Of a stretch of DNA of 64,000 nucleotides, positions 10,401 to 21,350 are shown one piece after another; the first letter of the stretch is position 1; each line of letters starts with the position of its first letter. Under the pieces are notes generated by a model that did not search any database, was not told the origin of the DNA, and was given only the letters and a program-made list of their open reading frames with translations. A program made the position numbers and the translations under genes. Source of the stretch: Mytilisepta virgata. Taxonomy: Eukaryota > Mollusca > Bivalvia > Mytilida > Mytilidae. Location: contig CM051518.1 of assembly GCA_028015205.1 (NCBI GenBank), forward strand, positions 34,438,001 through 34,502,000. The letters are read 5' to 3'.

Positions 10401-13253
10401 ACAGTTCCATATAAAAACCAAACAGTTTGGCACATCATAGTTTTTTAATTGCAATTTAATTTGCTTATAATGTCCATACATTAGGATAACAAAAAATATC
10501 AAACATTGGTTCCAAATATAATCAGGAAGATTTTTACAAGCTATTTAATTTGTAGTGCTTTCTATGTAAATTTCCATAAATTATCTCCCTTGGCAACAAT
10601 GTTCTATAATGCTTTCTTTGTAAAAATTATCTCAAAAAGGGGACAAGTGTTTAGCCTGAACTGAATTGCATTTAATATTACAACTCATGCGAAATAAAAA
10701 TTTATAATATAAAAATAGCTGTGAATTTCAAAAGCCTTCTAGCAGCAATGAAGATAGTTTACAAAGATTATACACAAATTATTGTTCTAACACTAGTTAT
10801 CTCCCCTGTTAATAGATGTAGAAAAGAAATGCAAAAACACACATAAAAAGAAAATCCATTTCTAGCATGTGCCACTGAATTTTGAATTTTATATGGAATG
10901 AAACTTAAACTTTTGTCAGTGGTTACTAATATTGCTATGGTTTCTATTTTTACCTTAATGAGAAAATTAAATGTTAATTTTATATGTGGCTGTTCTGGTA
11001 TTGAGTTGTTCTATTTTTAACTGAGAATAACAATGATGTACTTGGATTTACAGTGAGTTAACACAGATTATTGGAGATGTTATCGCAGATCCTACACTTC
11101 CACGTACAGAAGATCATCCATGTCCTAAATGTCAACACAAGGAGTCAGTTTTCTTTCAGTCTCATAGCAATAAAGCTGAGGTAATGCTAAAATATTTGGG
11201 TCTTCTGATGACAAAGCTGAATTGTGGTAAAATTTTGGCACTTGTCTTACAATTAATAACACAGTAGTAGGGCTGAGGTAATGTTAAATATTTTTTATCT
11301 TCTGGTGACAGAGCTGAATTATGGCAAGATTTTGGCACTTGTCTTCTATTCAGTTATACAGTTAAAAAAGTTAGACTTATTTCCCAGTGAGGCCAGAGTA
11401 ATTTAAAATGCAGGATCTTATTTCTCAGTGGTACGAGAATTTAAACCAAGATAATGTGAAATGCTGGATCTTATTTCTCAATGGCATGAGAATTTAAAAG
11501 CAGTCAATATAAGTAATAAATCTATGTTTTATATGCCGATCAGAAATTCAATATGGCCGCCATAGCCAGACTTGATTTAACATTGAGCCCTTTTTGTACA
11601 AAGGTCCTCTTGTCAGAAACTACCAAGCCAATTTAAATATTTTTATGTATGAACAAGCATTGGATGAACCTCTACAATGGTTATGTTTTTTTTTATGCTG
11701 ATCTGAAATTCAAGATGATCGCCACAACCGGATTAGTTTTATATTGGACCCTATGGGGAAATTTGTTCAAAGGTCTTCTTGTCAGAAAATACTAAGCCAA
11801 TTGAAATGTTTTTGTTGCATGAAGATCCTTGGATAAATGTCTGCTTCAAATTATGTTTTTGTGCCGATTGGAATCCAAGCTAGCTGTTAGAGCTGGACTT
11901 AGTTTATCATTTTTAACATTGGTCACTGGAAGAATTCTTTACATATCTTATCTAGAAGTGCTGGACACTAGAACAATTCCTTACGGATATCTAGAAGCGC
12001 TTTGTCAGTTGTGGTCACCTAAAATCCAGGTGAGCGATTCAGGCTCTGTGGAGCCTCTGCATGGTTTTCGGTTGTCTTTGAGAATTTTTTTTATTGTAAT
12101 AAGGGAGACAACCCAACAGTCCTACATGAACATTTCTACATTGTAATATAAGAAGATAATTTTTATCTTTTTATGCCCCGCCACGAATGTGACTGGGGCA
12201 TATAGACTTGCCCTTGTCTGTCAGTCTGTACGTGCATCCTGATTCGGTTAAGTTTTGTGTTTAGCTCCATTTCTCAGAAACCTATAGTAATATATCAAAG
12301 ATATTTCACCACTACAGTCCTCTTGTATAGTACCAGATAGTACAACACAGTTCATCAACACTTGGGTTGCTTTGACCTACATTTCATGCTTCAGTGACTT
12401 TGGTTAAGTTTTGCGTTCAGGTTCATTTCTCAGAAACCTATAGTAATATATCAATGATATTTCACCACTACAGTCTTCTTGTATAGTGCAATGCAGTTCC
12501 GCAACACTTGGGTCGCTATGACCTACATTTCATGCTTCAGCGACTTTGGTTTAAATTTACTACATTAGGGTCAATGAATCAGAATCTTATGGTAATAAAT
12601 CAATTTAGGTCAATATTACAAAACCAATTTTGTTTTTAGGGCGGGGCATCCGTGTCTTATAGACACATTTTCTAGTGTACTTTTTTATTTAGACTGTTTT
12701 GTCATATATTGTATTGTAAGTCAGCCCATTGTCAAGACTTTAATTTTAAGTAAAATCTACTTACATGTACTCAGAAAAAAAACCTACCAACCTAATTTTT
12801 GAAAGCATGAAACCCTTAACCGATATATTGTTTTTGTATTTTGCCTAATGGGATAGACTTTTTCATCTGCAACTCTCCCTTAGCCATTGAATGCTTGGAA
12901 AACACTCAAACCTAAGTAATTATCATAAAGCATTTTTCACAGTACACAATATACCTAAACTATTATTACCTCGTGGGCCTGAGGGCTAATTAGAGGTTTA
13001 TCATAGAATATAGTACACCTTGTCATTATAATTAGGATGATTGTTTTATTTTATGAAGGAATGAGGCTGTACTATGTTTGTACTATCCAAAAACGTGATT
13101 GATTGCTTAATTAGTGTTTAACGCAGCCACATCACGGCGTACCAACAATGTATGTGTACATTATAATTAGGATAATTGTTTTATTTACAGGAAGGAATGA
13201 GGCTGTACTATGTTTGTACAAACCAGCAGTGTGTACATCGATGGACAGAGTGA
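7354..13253 (+). CDS. POLR2I: RNA polymerase II subunit RPB9 (POLR2I), complete in five exons
   Basis: join(7354..7418, 9018..9072, 10113..10186, 11054..11180, 13191..13253) gives 384 nt, that is 127 residues plus stop; the human protein has 125. RPB9 sits on the jaw/lobe of RNA polymerase II and affects start-site choice, fidelity and TFIIS-stimulated transcript cleavage. The N-terminal zinc ribbon uses C19, C22, C41 and C44; the C-terminal TFIIS-like ribbon uses C88, C91, C116 and C121. Conserved landmarks include [39 protein letters not shown] and the C-terminal HRWTE. All junctions are GT-AG and phases agree. The weakly conserved first 12 residues make the start slightly less certain, but the ATG at 7354 gives the expected length. 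The gene faces away from SCCPDH. Its introns carry several mobile elements, and intron 4 holds a decayed duplicate of the exon 5 boundary. Confidence 0.97.
7561..7626. mobile_element. MITE fragment related to the 41511 foldback
   Basis: It shares CCACAGGCA, a TTTTGTTTTA-like stretch and CAGCCCCATACACTA with the foldback at 41511-41615, and contains its own palindrome ATACACTAAT..ATTAGTGTAT. It lies in POLR2I intron 1. The right terminus matching the left one is not preserved. Confidence 0.6.
8645..8745. repeat. Foldback palindrome in POLR2I intron 1
   Basis: The arms GGATTTATC..GATAAATCC extend inward, with interruptions, to TTTTAAAGTCC / GGACTTTAAAA around a short TTACCAAGGGTT loop. It is probably a MITE without a recognisable target duplication. 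Confidence 0.65.
9018..9072 (+). CDS. POLR2I: POLR2I coding exon 2
   Basis: Acceptor GTTGTAG|CAACAAC and donor GCT|GTAAGT. It encodes [18 protein letters not shown], nearly identical to RPB9 of other animals. Confidence 0.96.
9880..10021. mobile_element. Foldback MITE with 8-bp duplication TTGACACC
   Basis: TTGACACC occurs at 9880-9887 and again at 10014-10021. The segment between has inverted ends TAGTCTGAGATTGC..GCAATCTCAGACTA. Its centre is a direct duplication of about 45 bp containing GGGCCCCAGCAGATCAC. An 8-bp duplication fits hAT- or P-type transposition. It lies in POLR2I intron 2. Confidence 0.85.
10113..10186 (+). CDS. POLR2I: POLR2I coding exon 3
   Basis: Acceptor AATTTCAG|TGCCGT and donor GTTGA|GTAAGT. 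It starts with CRNCDYQQ, which carries zinc ligands C41 and C44, and ends in the inter-domain linker. Confidence 0.96.
11054..11180 (+). CDS. POLR2I: POLR2I coding exon 4
   Basis: Acceptor TTACAG|TGAGTT and donor GAG|GTAATG. It encodes [15 protein letters not shown] and FFQSHS, the first half of the TFIIS-like zinc ribbon. Confidence 0.96.
11530..12060 (+). mobile_element. Helitron-like element, family A, 5'-truncated copy
   Basis: Core phrases such as AATATGGCCGCCATAG and AACATTGAGCCCT recur about every 170 bp. The copy ends with CAGGTGAGCGATTC, the hairpin AGGCTCTGTGGAGCCT and CTGC. The conserved 5' palindrome is missing. It lies in POLR2I intron 4, and the open frame at 11829-12146 belongs to it. 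Confidence 0.7.
12172..12675 (+). mobile_element. Helitron-like element, family B
   Basis: It begins TTATGCCCCGCCACG and ends GGGCGGGGCATCCGTG, so its ends are inverted copies of ATGCCCCGCC. After the right arm come the hairpin GTGTCTTATAGACAC, five bases and CTAG, then T. The core has repeats of about 165 bp (AGTTTTGTGTTTAGCTCC, CTACAGTC(C/T)TCTTGTA). A second copy is at 25286 on the minus strand. Confidence 0.75.
13024..13219. repeat. Decayed duplicate of the POLR2I intron 4 / exon 5 boundary
   Basis: 13024-13084 repeats the sequence at 13159-13219, offset 135 bp: both contain ATTATAATTAGG, TTGTTTTATTT and then GAAGGAATGAGGCTGTAC. In the upstream copy the acceptor TTTACAG has become TTTTAT, so it cannot splice at that point. 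It runs into a stop after ten more codons of divergent sequence. Between the copies is a fragment (13091-13150) with GTGTTTAACGC, like the 3' ends of molluscan SINEs. Confidence 0.85.
13191..13253 (+). CDS. POLR2I: POLR2I coding exon 5 (terminal)
   Basis: Acceptor TTTACAG|GAAGGA; it encodes [20 protein letters not shown] and TGA at 13251-13253. It supplies zinc ligands C116 and C121. Confidence 0.97.
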   Translation, partial: EGMRLYYVCTNQQCVHRWTE

Positions 13254-14129
13254 TTCAAAACATTATTTATGATGACAAGTACATGTTGTGATAAACTTTC
13301 TTATAACTGGAAAGAAAACTATGTCTTTCAGTAACAGTGAAGAAGGTTTTGATTAATTTTTCCTAGGAATACACATTCTGTAGAGATGTGTTTGTAAGAT
13401 TGGTACCAAATAATTCCAATAAGGATCTCTGTATCATGATAACTAAATACATTAGAACACACATATGTACTTCACTGTTTTCAACAAGTGTCTGTTGACA
13501 GTAGAAATCTCATAATTTTAATTCCATTGAGACTATTCATCATACACGTACATTGTATTACAACTACATGCATAGATTTCTGGTTTATTCTAATAATTAA
13601 AATGGTCATTACTTTAATATCTCTGTCTTATGTTGGTGTGGTGTGTTCTCTGAACGCCAGCCTTATATAATTAATAATATTCACACATATTAATTAATGG
13701 GGATTAAGAGGCCCTCAAAGGGGTTAATTATTCTGTCATCTCCATAGGTAAAGGTAAAGGTAAATTTAATTGTGTAATTTGCGATGATGAGACTTTTAAA
13801 TTTGTGTTTCACTGAATTTGTAATGAAATATACAACACTAATATAAATATAGCACTTTATTATGGTTAAAAGCAATACATATAATAATTAAACATTACAT
13901 TCACTGAATTTTCAATGAAATATACAACACTAATATAAATATAGCACTTCATCATGTTTATTGTGGTTCTAAAATGAATATAGCACTTTATTATGGTTCT
14001 AAAATAAATATAGAACTTTATTATGGTTTAAAGTAATCAATATAATAATTACAAATTATATTCACATATAGTTACATTTATACATATATACATTTGAAAT
14101 GAAGTGTCTATTTCACAAATACGAAACGT
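13254..14129. other. POLR2I 3' flank, with short AT-rich tandem repeat
   Basis: The POLR2I 3' UTR must lie in the first part; no single poly(A) signal stands out. From 13800 to 14040 there is a tandem repeat of the phrase AATATAAATATAGCACTT and TTATTATGGTT with variable spacing. No gene is seen. Confidence 0.6.
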
Positions 14130-14605
14130 TTAACCAAGGTGAAGAAGCTGTGATACATCGTCAACGTAGGTCATCAAGTCGATGGTGTTGTTGGTGAGTC
14201 TGTCTTTGAGTATAGTAAGGCGGTTGTCGATGCGTCTGTACTTCTGTGGTCGTGGTCTCTGGGATCCTCCGGCTTGCAGTTGGATTCTGTTGATTGCGTT
14301 GGCGGCTTCGATGTCTTTGAAAGTCTGTATGATGGTGAAGATGTTCGGGTGGGAGTGCTGTACTTTCTTCTTAAGTTTTCCATGCCATGCTTCTAAGTTG
14401 TTGGTAGTCCTGGGTCCCTCTGTAGTGAAGTGGTTCCACACTGTTCTGTCACCGTCGATCCATTGGGTAATGACGTAGTCTGTAAAAGGCGTTGTGTCCA
14501 CTGGTAAGTCGGCGTCCTCCAGGTCTTGCAGTGTGTTGAACCAAACGTCTTCTACCATGTCGTCAGGAACTAAGGGTTGTTTCTTCCCAGTCTGTTCTTA
14601 ACAAA
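14130..14605 (-). pseudogene. MULE-transposase C-terminal fragment
   Basis: The open frame encodes about 158 residues between an upstream stop and the terminal stop; the first ATG is at 14558. Recognisable MULE-family phrases are VEDVWFNTL, TQWIDG, WNHF, GPRTTNNLEAWHGKLKKK, HPNIF and, at the end, KYRRIDNRL and DRLTNNTIDLMTY. In intact proteins of this invertebrate family these follow the DDE-type catalytic domain, which is absent here. It is therefore a fragment of an element that once moved by Mutator-like transposition. No inverted ends were found around it. Confidence 0.8.
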
Positions 14606-14732
14606 TTTGAAGTTCAGCTGTGCATTCGCCATGACTTTTGGAATACTGATTTGGAGAATATTATGTCTCCATTTATATATGTTCAGTTAAAGCTTGGATG
14701 CTTACATGCTCACAGAAAATCATAATGAGTAA

Positions 14733-14930
14733 GTGTCAGCTTGGGATGTTCAACACCACCTGACTTTGAGAAGCTTGTATAATTATGTTGATTGCTTATG
14801 CTTATCACATTGCTTACAAAGCAGAATGCTATCAGTGTCAGCTTGGAGTGTTCAACACCACCTGACTTTGAGAAGCTTGTATAATTATGTTGATTGCTTA
14901 TGCTTATCACATTGCTCACATGATCATACT
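14733..14930. repeat. Two-copy 102-bp tandem duplication
   Basis: GTGTCAGCTTGG begins copies at 14733 and 14835, and both continue through CACCTGACTTTGAGAAGC and ATTGCTTATGCTTATCAC. The copies are about 95% identical. The open frames across it on both strands repeat the same peptide twice and are not taken as genes. Confidence 0.9.
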
Positions 14931-15351
14931 AATAACTAAATAAGAACTCCGTATATATTTTTTTCTGTTTTTTTTCTTTGGTCAGTAATACCATGAATAC
15001 ATGTAACTGTGTTTTGCTATTTTTTATTCCTTCTTTTATATAGATAAATCTATTTATCGTTTTTTATATCTTTAAAATAATATGAAATATATCTATCTTT
15101 TTATTTCTCTTTTCGATTTATTTATTTATTTATTTATTTTTTAATAATATTTTTATTCCTTCTTTTATGTAGATAAATCCTTATATTATCATATATCATC
15201 CATTTCTGATTTCTTTCTCTGTTTGTATTTACCTGTACAGGTAATCACCTGGTAATAAAACCTTTGGAAGGCCCCAACATAATTGCTAAAACAACAATGT
15301 ACAAATTGCTTTAATTAAAAGGTTGGCATTCAGAACTACAGCCGTTGGTGT
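14931..15351. other. AT-rich spacer with TTTA microsatellite
   Basis: It contains a TTTA repeat at about 15116-15140 and two similar phrases TTCCTTCTTTTAT(A/G)TAG. Nothing else is recognised. Confidence 0.6.
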
Positions 15352-16410
15352 CTTCCCGTTTTGCCAACTTTTGAAAATCAGGTATAATACAATATTCCTG
15401 TTTAGCCAACTTTAGACTGTAGTTAATTAGTGGGCTGTTTATTTAGTAATTATTAGTTGTCATCTTAAATTGTGACTGAAAATTTGTTCCTGTTTGGATT
15501 AACATTATATGTAAATAGAACAGTAATATGGGTGAAATTGTTTGGATTTGATTCAAATATTTATGAAAATATTGAAATTTTTTTAAAATTAATTGAAGCA
15601 AATGTTTGGTGAAATATAATATTATTACATTTATAAAATATGTTTGAAAGTTTAAATGTGATTTAAGGGTATTTTTTTACACTTATCTTCTGTAAAATTA
15701 AATTGAAAAAAAGAAAGAAAAAAACTAATTTCTTTAACAATTTTACTATTTTAATAGTTTTGATAATGAATGTGCAATTGGATAAGCATCCTAAGCCAAA
15801 GTCTTCAAGTGTTCAAATTTCAAACTTTCGAACAATGTTCACTTAGTTTACCCAAGCGAAATGTACCCACTTATTTTTGCTTTTCTGCCTGAAAAATGCC
15901 AGACCACGTACAAACGACTCTTCACTACTTTGAAAGCAGCTGCAACTGACAACAACACACCACTCAACCCAACTACTATCTTTATGGACTTTGAATCAGC
16001 AGCACACAATGCAGCAGAGACAGCATTTCCCACAGCCACAGTTCCGCACTACCTTTGGTATCTCCTCAACAAGTAGAAGAAGTATGGTTCAATGCACTCG
16101 ACGACTACCAAACCAACGACGCAAAGACCACCAGTTTCAACGACTATGTTACAGAACAGTGGGTTGACAGAGAACCAGCAAAATGGAACCACTATTCAAC
16201 CGTCGGACCAAGGACCACTAACCATCTGGAAGGTTGGCACCACAAACTCAACAACCACTTAAATCTGTTCCTCATCATCCAGAAACTCCAGAACACTCAG
16301 GCTGCCACCGAGATCCGACTCATACAGTATATGCTTTGATCTCATCTATCCAACTTTCATTTTTTACCTGTAATACCTTAAAATTCAAAAAGTTGGCTAA
16401 ATGGGAATGA
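15352..16410 (+). mobile_element. TIR-bounded MULE-type transposon remnant
   Basis: The left end reads TTCCCGTTTTGCCAACTTTT. The right end, read inward, reads TTCCCATTTAGCCAACTTTT, and both continue through an AAGGTATTAC / CAGGTATAATAC-like stretch. Between them lies the plus-strand transposase fragment 15861-16339, so these look like the element's own ends. The length of about 1.06 kb is far below an autonomous element. No target duplication was found, perhaps because the outer edges are decayed. Confidence 0.7.
15861..16339 (+). pseudogene. Internally deleted MULE transposase
   Basis: The first part (15861-16040) encodes a catalytic-domain segment with FAFLPEKCQTTYKRLF and FMDFESAAHNA. After the phrase FPTATV the frame is lost. 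A second frame from about 16055 resumes much further along the family, with VEEVWFNALDDY, WNHYSTVGPRTTNHLEGWHHKL and the decayed end. Roughly 100 residues between the two parts of a normal MULE protein are missing, so this cannot be active. It resembles, but is not identical to, the minus-strand fragment at 14130. Confidence 0.82.
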
Positions 16411-18047
16411 ACCCTTATGTTCATGATTTCACAATGAGCTATAATTATAAATCCCTTATATTAAAATTTGGATATTTTGTTTTCTTGTGACGAAACAGAT
16501 ATAAGATGTGATGGTTCTTTTGTTAATTTGAATCCTTTGTGCCAAGTGACATAATAAGAAGGTAGTATGATTTTGACAATACATTTTTTATGTCCCTTTA
16601 TCAAGAAAAAATTGGTACTTTGAGCAGTTCCGGTTTGATAACTTGAGAAATGTTCAGCAACACTTTAAAATTTTTATCTTTAACAGGAAATTGGTGAAGA
16701 ATCAAGGGATGAAGGGTTTAAATAATTTTTTTGATAAAAATTCAAAATTCAATATCAAAAATGAAAAATGAATCAGTTTTTTTTTCTGCCAGGTCCATTT
16801 GGAAACATTAAAATGTGGGGGAAATCTTTTTCTTAATGATGGTACTTAGTAAAGTTGGAAATAACTGTTGGCATATTTTCTCTTTACCTTCCAAAAAAGT
16901 CACTGGCACCAGTCTGACTACTTATGCTTTTGTCTGATCTAAAAAAACCAGGATTTGGGGGAGAGAACAAAAAGATCAAAAAGTTCATTTCATTTTTATT
17001 TGTTTTTTTTTTTAAAGTTGGGGTTAGTGCTTCTGTTTAACAGAAAATAAAAAAATCTGGCCTTAATCAGAAAAAAATTGGACTTTGAGTGGTTTTCATT
17101 TTGATAACTAGAGCAGATTTCAACGTATTTTTAAAATTGTTTCTTCTAGTAACAAAATAAAGATCACATTCTGTTTTAACAATTATGACTTTTATCTTTT
17201 ATTCAACCTTGATTGAAAGAACATTGGGACCTTAAGTGCTTTCTTTGCAATAATTGTATAAACAGATCCTTTTTAACCAGTCTCTCCAAGAGAAAAATAT
17301 TAATTCAACTTTGTATTTTTTTTTACTTCAAGTGACCAAAATTCAAGATTAATTTTGACAATTACTACTACTGTCATTTTAGATTGAGGGCAAAAATCGG
17401 TCGTTGAGGGCTTTCTTTTTTTATTCCGTTACTTCAGATTTGTTGGACAGATCTTTTTTCAAATTTGAATATGCTGTTAATAAGAAAACATTTTTATAGT
17501 GATATTTCATTCCAGAATTATTTCCCATAAAGAAAGAAAAATATACTATAAGTGATTTAACTTTTGGTTAAATGCCAACGAAATGAGAACCCAATATAAG
17601 CAGATACAAAAAATCACAAAAAGGGCACTGTATTGCCTTCAACAATATGTAGAACTCATACTGAATGGTAAAGTCTTACTGGCCTCCTAAAATGTAAATA
17701 AGGTGAACAGATTTGTATGAAACCACCAATTCTTGTTTTTGATAAATCTTTTTCAAATTTGTTTTCTATGGTGAAAAAAGGACAGTCAAATTTGATATTG
17801 ATAGTTATAGCTATTGTCTATCCAGAGTTATTCCCTTCATTGAGAGAAAAATTGGATTTCATGTGATTACTAAGAAATCTGCAACTGATATTTTTCATAT
17901 CCGAATATGTAAATAGTTCCAGAATAAAGTTGCAGCTGTTTTCAATGTAGAGTTTTGTCCCTTGATTGAGAGAAAAATGGGACTTGGAGTATTAGTGTTT
18001 CCATGTGATAACTTTAGAAGTTCTGAACACCTCTTTATCCAATTTTT
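16411..18047. repeat. Degenerate tandem repeat region
   Basis: A phrase like TTGATTGAGAGAAAAATTGG, followed by a TTTGAGTG-like stretch and a CTTTCATTTTGATAAC-like stretch, recurs around 16600, 17070, 17205, 17380, 17825 and 17955. The unit is too diverged to define a firm period. It may be the worn core of another dispersed element that abuts the next one. Confidence 0.5.
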
Positions 18048-20340
18048 ATACGACCGCAAAATTTTTGCGGTCGTATATTGGTATGACGTTGGCGTCGTCG
18101 TCAGCGTCGTCGTCCGAAGACATTTGGTTTTCGCACTATAACTTTAGTATAAGTTAATAGAAATCTATGAAATTTAAACACAAGGTTTATGACCACAAAA
18201 GGAAAGTTGGGATTGATTTTGGGAGTTTTGGTCCCAACAGTTTAAGAATTAGGGGCCAAAAAAGGGCCCAATAAGCATTTTTCTTGGTTTTCGCACAATA
18301 ACTCTAGTATAAGTAAATAGAAATCTATGAAATTTTAACACAAGGTTTATGACCACAAAAGGAAGGTTGGGATTGTTTTTGGGAGTTTTGGTCCCAACAG
18401 TTTAGGAATTAGGGGCTAAAAAAGGGCCCAAATAAGTATTTTTCTTGGTTTTTGCACAATAACATTAGTATAAGTAAATAGAAATCTATGAAATTTAAAC
18501 ACAAGGTTTATGACCACAAAAGGAAGGTTGGGATTGATTTTTAGAGTTTTGGTCCCAACAGTTTAGGAATGAGGGTCCAAAAGGGTCCAAAATTAAACTT
18601 TGTTTGATTTCATCGAAAATTTACCTATCGGGGTTCTTTGATATGCCGAATCTAACCGTGCATTTAGATTCTTAATTTTTGGTCCTGTTTTCAAATTGGT
18701 CTACATTAAGGTCCAAAGGGTCCAAAATTAAACTTAGTTTGATTTTAACAAAAATTGAATTCTTTGGGTTCTTTTATATGCTGAATCTAAACATGTACTT
18801 AGTTTTTTTATTATGGGCCCAGTTTTCAAGTTGGTCCAAATTGGGGTCCAAAATTGAACTTTGTTTGATTTCATCAAAAATTGAACTATTGGGGTTCTTT
18901 GATATGCCGAATCTAACCATGCATTTAGATTCTTAATTTTTGGTCCTGTTTTCAAATTGGTCTACATTAAGGTCAAAAGGGTCCAAAATTAAACTTAGTT
19001 GGATTTTAACAAAAATTGAATTCTTGGGGTTCTTTGATATGCTGAATCTAAACATGTACTTAGTTTTTTTATTATGGGCCCAGTTTTCAAGTTGGTCCAA
19101 ATCGGGGTCCAAAATTAAAGCTAAAAAAAGGATAAATTATTTTTTTTTGGGGAGGGGGGGGGCAATTCTCCACAGCATATTGTATTGCACAAGAAGCAAA
19201 AAATTGAATATAAATTCAAATCATATGACCAATTCTAAGTTCTTTGATTTCAATTATTCTGTGTCAGAAACCTATTATGTGTCAAATATTTGAAGAAATT
19301 TTCAATTTCACAGTATTGCGCAATAGCAAGAAATTGATATGTGTGCCCTGTTATCAAAACTTTATTATTAACAAATTCCATTGGAAAATTGCCAATAACT
19401 CCAGTTTAATGAACTTCATTGAAATTTGCCAATATAAAATGTGCTGATGAAGCTTTTTTGTTTAACTAAACTGCTTTTAAATTATGTATATTTAAAATTT
19501 GCAATCCATGACTATGATTTCATTTTCTATTTTAATATGTTATGGTGTATTTAAATGGGCTGTTATGGTTGCAAAGTATAAAGAAATGGGGGGGGGGGGT
19601 GAAAACAAAATTTGGGGGGGGGGGGGGGGGGGGGAGGGGTAAATGAGAAATTGGGGAGGGGGCAATTTTTTTCTCATTTCATATTCCATAAATTAAAAAG
19701 AAAATTTCAAATTATTTTTAGCAAAAAAAGGGGGGGGGGGGGGGTTACAATAAATTTTATTGTTTTTTTTTTTTTTTGGGAGGGGGGGTCAATGTGCAAC
19801 TTCATAGTGTATTGCACAAAAGCTAAAAAAAGGGGTAAATTATTATTTTTTTTTGGGGGGGGGGGGGGCAATTCTCCAAAGCATATTGTATTGCACAAGA
19901 AGCAAAAAATTGAATATAAATTCAAATCATGACCAATTCTAAGTTCTTTGATTTCAGTTATTCTGTGTCAGAAACCTATTATGTGTCAAATATTTCAAGA
20001 AATTTTCAATTGTACACTATTGCGCAATAGCAAGAAATCTTCAATTGCACAGTATTGCGCAATAGCAAGAAATTGATATGTGTGCCCAATTTTAAATTGG
20101 TTATTTCTGATTTATATATAAAAACAAATAATACTGATATGGTTTGAATAGGTAAATTAAAAATTTTTAAGTTCTTAGACAACATTCATTCTGTGTCAGA
20201 AACCTATGCTGTGTCAAATATTTATTCACAATCCAAATTCAGTATTGTATCAAGCTTGAATGTTGTGTTCATAATTGCCCCAACTATTCAGGGTTCGACA
20301 TCTGCGGTCGTATCTAGCTGGGCCCAGCGGAGCATTTTAT
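18048..20340 (+). mobile_element. Helitron-like element, family C (GCGGTCGTAT ends)
   Basis: The left end is a perfect hairpin, ATACGACCGCAAAA..TTGCGGTCGTAT (18048-18077), followed by TTGGCGTCGTCGTC. The right end carries GCGGTCGTATCTAG and the palindrome GCTGGGCCCAGC at about 20318-20329. The core holds three ~164-bp repeats (18127-18575, phrase ACACAAGGTTTATGACCAC), then about four ~130-bp repeats (18580-19110, phrase GGTTCTTTGATATGC), then poly-G-bearing copies of a third unit. There is no protein gene; the open frames are repeat translations. Confidence 0.7.
19140..19880 (+). repeat. Poly-G tracts with flanking duplications
   Basis: Four or more G runs of about 8-19 bases occur near 19153, 19590, 19617-19635, 19730-19743 and 19853-19868. 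The sequence after the first (CAATTCTCCACAGCATATTG) recurs after the last one with a single change, so blocks of about 700 bp are duplicated. The runs strongly favour G on this strand and could form G-quadruplexes. Confidence 0.85.
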
Positions 20341-20938
20341 TATATGTTGTTGATAATGACAAGATGATGGGACACCCTGCAGTTGGTTATCAATTTTTCT
20401 GCTCATTTTAATACCAGAGGAATACACTTTGATTAGAATAAAAGTGCACTTTGGTTTCCATGCAAACATGCAGTGGAACTTGATTTAAGTATGTTGTTCT
20501 AAGTGGCTAGGAGAAGGAAAAACCATTTGCTGTCAGTTTGAAATACTTGTTTCGTTTTGCATTGCATATTTGCGATTTATACCTCTATTTGCATATTTCC
20601 TGTTATACTGGAATACCCTTGTCCATCCTTCTGTCTTTGTGTTTATGCAACTAGTCATTCTTTTGATTGATTTTGTTCATATTTGGCATCTTAGTCGAGG
20701 ATGACCTCAATATTTGCATATTATACTGATTTCACACTCGATAGTTTTAAAGATTTATTGCCCTTTTCATATCTTTCGTGCATGCAACTACATGTAGTCA
20801 TTCTTGGTATCATTGTTTGGCATGATATGGACATGTGCATTTGTACAGATTTCTTGGTTGATTGATTTTTGCAAGAGTTATAGCTCTTTTCATATCTTAT
20901 CTTGTAAAAGATTTTCATATGTAAGAGTTATAGCGTTT

Positions 20939-21350
20939 TGAGCTTATGTCATCACTTTGTGTCCATCGTCCTTAAACTTTTCAAATTTTGATCTTTTGAA
21001 ACTAATTGGCAGATTGTAACCAAACTTGGTAAGAATGATGTAGGGAATGAAATTTACAAACGATTCACCTTTGGTTCTGGTTAGATGAACAACATGGCTG
21101 CCAGAGGCCATCTTTGATTTTGATTGGCCAGTTTTCAAAATTCTTCTCTGAAACTACATTATGAACTGTTTTGAAACTTTGCAGGATTGATGACAGCAAT
21201 ACCCTCTACAAACAATACAATTTTGGTTGAGATCCATCTGCTCACCCGGCTGTTCAAAGTTTCAGTTGAAATTATATGGGAAATGACTTATTTCCTTTGC
21301 TTACATGTAGGAAGTAATGGGCAGATTGTAACCAGTGTTCCCGTGAATCT
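20939..21350 (+). mobile_element. Degenerate family A element, 5' part
   Basis: It starts TGAGCTTATGTCATCACTTTG and GTCCATCGTCC, as other family A copies do after the 5' palindrome, then two core-like units with AACATGGCTGCCAGAGG. No 3' hairpin is visible. The open frame across it is not a gene. Confidence 0.6.

Noticed and set aside
14182..14478. 98-codon frame on the plus strand
   Set aside because: It is the opposite strand of the MULE-transposase fragment, which has clear family motifs.
18679..19293. Several frames sharing the peptide VLFSNWSTLRSKGSK
   Set aside because: The repetition comes from the ~130-bp tandem units of the family C element.
19612..19932. Glycine-rich protein starting with MGGGGGGGG
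   Set aside because: The glycines are read from poly-G slippage tracts; there is no splice context or conserved sequence.
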